From assembly GCF_005233875.1 (NCBI RefSeq), contig NZ_SZPZ01000001.1, positions 1,116,001 to 1,180,000 of the forward strand: a stretch of 64,000 bases of DNA. Direction: 5' to 3'. Below are positions 62,467-64,000 of this stretch, piece by piece; within the stretch, counting starts at the first letter, position 1; each line of letters begins with the position of its first letter. The translations under genes and the position numbers were made by a program. The notes under the pieces were generated by a model, which was given only the letters and a program-made list of their open reading frames with translations, was not told the origin of the DNA and ran no database searches. Source of the stretch: Kribbella jiaozuonensis. Lineage in GTDB: Bacteria > Actinomycetota > Actinomycetes > Propionibacteriales > Kribbellaceae.

Positions 62467-63404
62467 TGCTTGAACTCGACAACTTGTCCGTGACCTATAA
62501 GGCAGGTGGCGACATCCCTGCCGTCCGCGGCGTGTCCTTGTCGTTGGCGGCCGGGGAGGCGGTTGGTCTGGCCGGCGAGTCGGGCTCGGGCAAGTCCTCG
62601 GTCGCGCTTGCTTTGTTGCGGCTGCTGCCCCGGTCGGCTGTCGTGGGTGGACGGGTCCTGCTCGACGGCGAGGACGTGCTGACGATGAAGTGGGGCCGGT
62701 TACGCGCCGTACGCTGGTCGTCGGCATCGATCGTGTTCCAGGGCGCGCAGCACGGGTTGAATCCTGTGCAGCGGATCGGGGAGCAGATCGCAGAGCCTCT
62801 CGTCGTACATCGACAGGCATCGGGATCTGCTGCTGACGCGCGGGTGCGGGAGCTGCTCGAACAGGTCGGACTGCCGGCCTGGCGAGCCCGGAGCTATCCG
62901 CATGAGCTGAGTGGTGGCCAACGGCAACGAGTAATGATCGCGATGGCACTTGCTTGCTCACCGCAACTGATCATCGCCGACGAACCGACGACAGCACTCG
63001 ACCTGATGGTCCAGGCGCAAGTGCTCACGCTCATCCGCGACCTGATCGCCTTGCACGGGATCTCGCTGCTGATGATCTCGCACGACCTGTCGGTCCTGGC
63101 CGACGTGTGCGATCGCCTCGCTGTCATGTACGCCGGACGCTTGGTGGAGCTCGGTCCGTCGTCGGGGGACTTTCGCCACCCGTACAGCCAGGCGCTCGCG
63201 GCGGCGTTCCCGACCGTCGGCGATCCCGCTTCACGGCTGGCGCCACGCGGTCTGGCCGGTGATCCGCCGGATCCGCAGCAGCTTCCAGGTGGGTGTTCGT
63301 TCCATCCGCGTTGCCCGGTCGCGATCGAGTCGTGCGCGACGTCCGACGTACAACTGCGTCCGGTCGGCGATCGAACCGCCGCCTGCATCCTGGTAGGGGA
63401 GTGA
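62466..63404 (+). CDS. Peptide ABC importer ATPase, DppD/OppD-like
   Basis: A 312-residue ATPase with Walker A GESGSGKSS, signature LSGGQRQRV, Walker B LIIADEPTTALD, and the OppD-type C-terminal cysteine region (CSFHPRCPVAIESC) that in relatives holds an iron-sulfur cluster or a disulfide. Start ATG overlaps the permease stop. Confidence 0.94.
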   Translation: MLELDNLSVTYKAGGDIPAVRGVSLSLAAGEAVGLAGESGSGKSSVALALLRLLPRSAVVGGRVLLDGEDVLTMKWGRLRAVRWSSASIVFQGAQHGLNPVQRIGEQIAEPLVVHRQASGSAADARVRELLEQVGLPAWRARSYPHELSGGQRQRVMIAMALACSPQLIIADEPTTALDLMVQAQVLTLIRDLIALHGISLLMISHDLSVLADVCDRLAVMYAGRLVELGPSSGDFRHPYSQALAAAFPTVGDPASRLAPRGLAGDPPDPQQLPGGCSFHPRCPVAIESCATSDVQLRPVGDRTAACILVGE

Positions 63405-63407
63405 CTC

Positions 63408-64000
63408 TTGCTAGAGGCAACTGATCTGCACGTCGAGTTCTCCGGCCGCGGCGGACGGCGAGCCCGGGCCGTCGACGGCGTCAACCTCGCCATCGGCGCC
63501 GGCGAGATCGTCGCCCTCGTTGGCGAGTCCGGCTGCGGCAAGACCACCCTTGCGCGCACCCTGCTCGGTCTGGAACGCCCCACCGCGGGTCAGATCGTGT
63601 ACGACGGCACGCCGCTGAGCTACTCGGGCCGCGCCCTGAAGGCCTTCCGCCGTCAGGTCCAGCTCGTCCTCCAGGACCCGATGGGCTCCCTCAATCCCCG
63701 CCACACCGTCCACGAAGCGGTTGCCGAAGGCCCCAGAATCCACAACCTTCCCGACGAGGAATCCGTCGTCTCCTCGGCCCTCTCGCGCGCCGGCCTGCGC
63801 CCACCCGAGCGATTCCTCCATCGCTACCCCCACGAACTCTCCGGCGGCCAACGCCAACGCGTCGTCATCGCCGGCGCACTCGCCCTCGACCCCAAGGTCC
63901 TCATCGCCGACGAACCCGTCGCCTCCCTGGACGCCTCGGTCCGCGGCGAGATCCTCTCCCTAATCCTCCGCCTCCGCGACGACCTGGGCCTGTCCGCCCT
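63408..64000 (+). CDS. Peptide ABC importer ATPase, DppF/OppF-like (cut by window end)
   Basis: Partial gene, 197 codons visible. Walker A GESGCGKTT, Q-loop QDPMGSLNPRHTV, signature LSGGQRQRV and Walker B LIADEPVASLD are seen. A TTG start at 63408 with GGGGAG seven bases upstream fits the family N terminus; no in-frame ATG or GTG is nearer. The C-terminal part lies outside the window. Confidence 0.9.
   Translation, partial: MLEATDLHVEFSGRGGRRARAVDGVNLAIGAGEIVALVGESGCGKTTLARTLLGLERPTAGQIVYDGTPLSYSGRALKAFRRQVQLVLQDPMGSLNPRHTVHEAVAEGPRIHNLPDEESVVSSALSRAGLRPPERFLHRYPHELSGGQRQRVVIAGALALDPKVLIADEPVASLDASVRGEILSLILRLRDDLGLSA

Overview
The window is high-GC DNA from an actinomycete. It carries a WhiB regulator, coenzyme F420 biosynthesis genes (cofD/cofE), DUF5753, DUF3499 and DUF5719 proteins, an LCP wall-assembly protein, a DtxR/IdeR-type iron box and many leaderless promoters. 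Together these suggest a Nocardioidaceae/Kribbella-like organism; the genus is a guess from gene content and base usage. No tRNA, rRNA, CRISPR array, transposase or integrase was seen.

Layout. (1) 1-4866: a catabolic cluster with a TetR regulator, ferredoxin reductase, CYP105-like P450, [3Fe-4S] ferredoxin, VOC protein and epoxide hydrolase; the three redox proteins form a complete class I P450 chain. (2) 4744-12008: single accessory genes, including a GNAT and a HxlR regulator, a DUF5753 regulator beside a DUF574-type methyltransferase, a secreted ricin-type lectin, an XRE-cupin regulator divergent from azlCD, a membrane protein and a tyrosine phosphatase. (3) 12051-17251: envelope genes, with a TagGH-like exporter, GT2 glycosyltransferase, LCP protein and secreted protease. 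(4) 17316-29873: a membrane-embedded spermidine-synthase-like protein, galE-like epimerase, SDR, TIGR03089 protein, tatA, LysR/SDR divergent pair, iron-regulated SIP reductase, two CNNM/CBS proteins, nadK and a mannose-1-phosphate guanylyltransferase. (5) 29874-30752: a gene-free array of hairpin repeats. (6) 30753-49550: a block resembling the mycobacterial fbiAB-whiB2-manB-manA-sahH region, holding DUF3105, cofE, cofD, a Q-rich membrane protein, whiB, a very large GT2, DUF5719, DUF3499, a zincin-like protein, Gfo/Idh and ThuA, phosphomannomutase, Trm112, SIS/TobH, manA, a CDF transporter, MerR and S-adenosylhomocysteinase. (7) 49602-56295: RDD and SpoIIM, DUF1206, DUF899, then a TetR/ABC exporter operon whose permease is frameshifted. 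(8) 56345-58640: inverted copies of the hairpin repeat flank a two-gene membrane module with foreign-looking codon use. (9) 58764-64000: an oligopeptide-type ABC importer operon, cut off by the window end.

The most novel items are a dispersed repeat family made of tandem hairpins with invariant CCGGC/GCCGG stems and GNNA loops (29.9-30.7, 56.4-56.9 and 58.4-58.6 kb); the two-gene module between a 59-bp perfect inverted repeat; twin operators around the azlC promoter; and a set of leaderless promoters with a fixed six-base spacing between TANNNT and the start codon.
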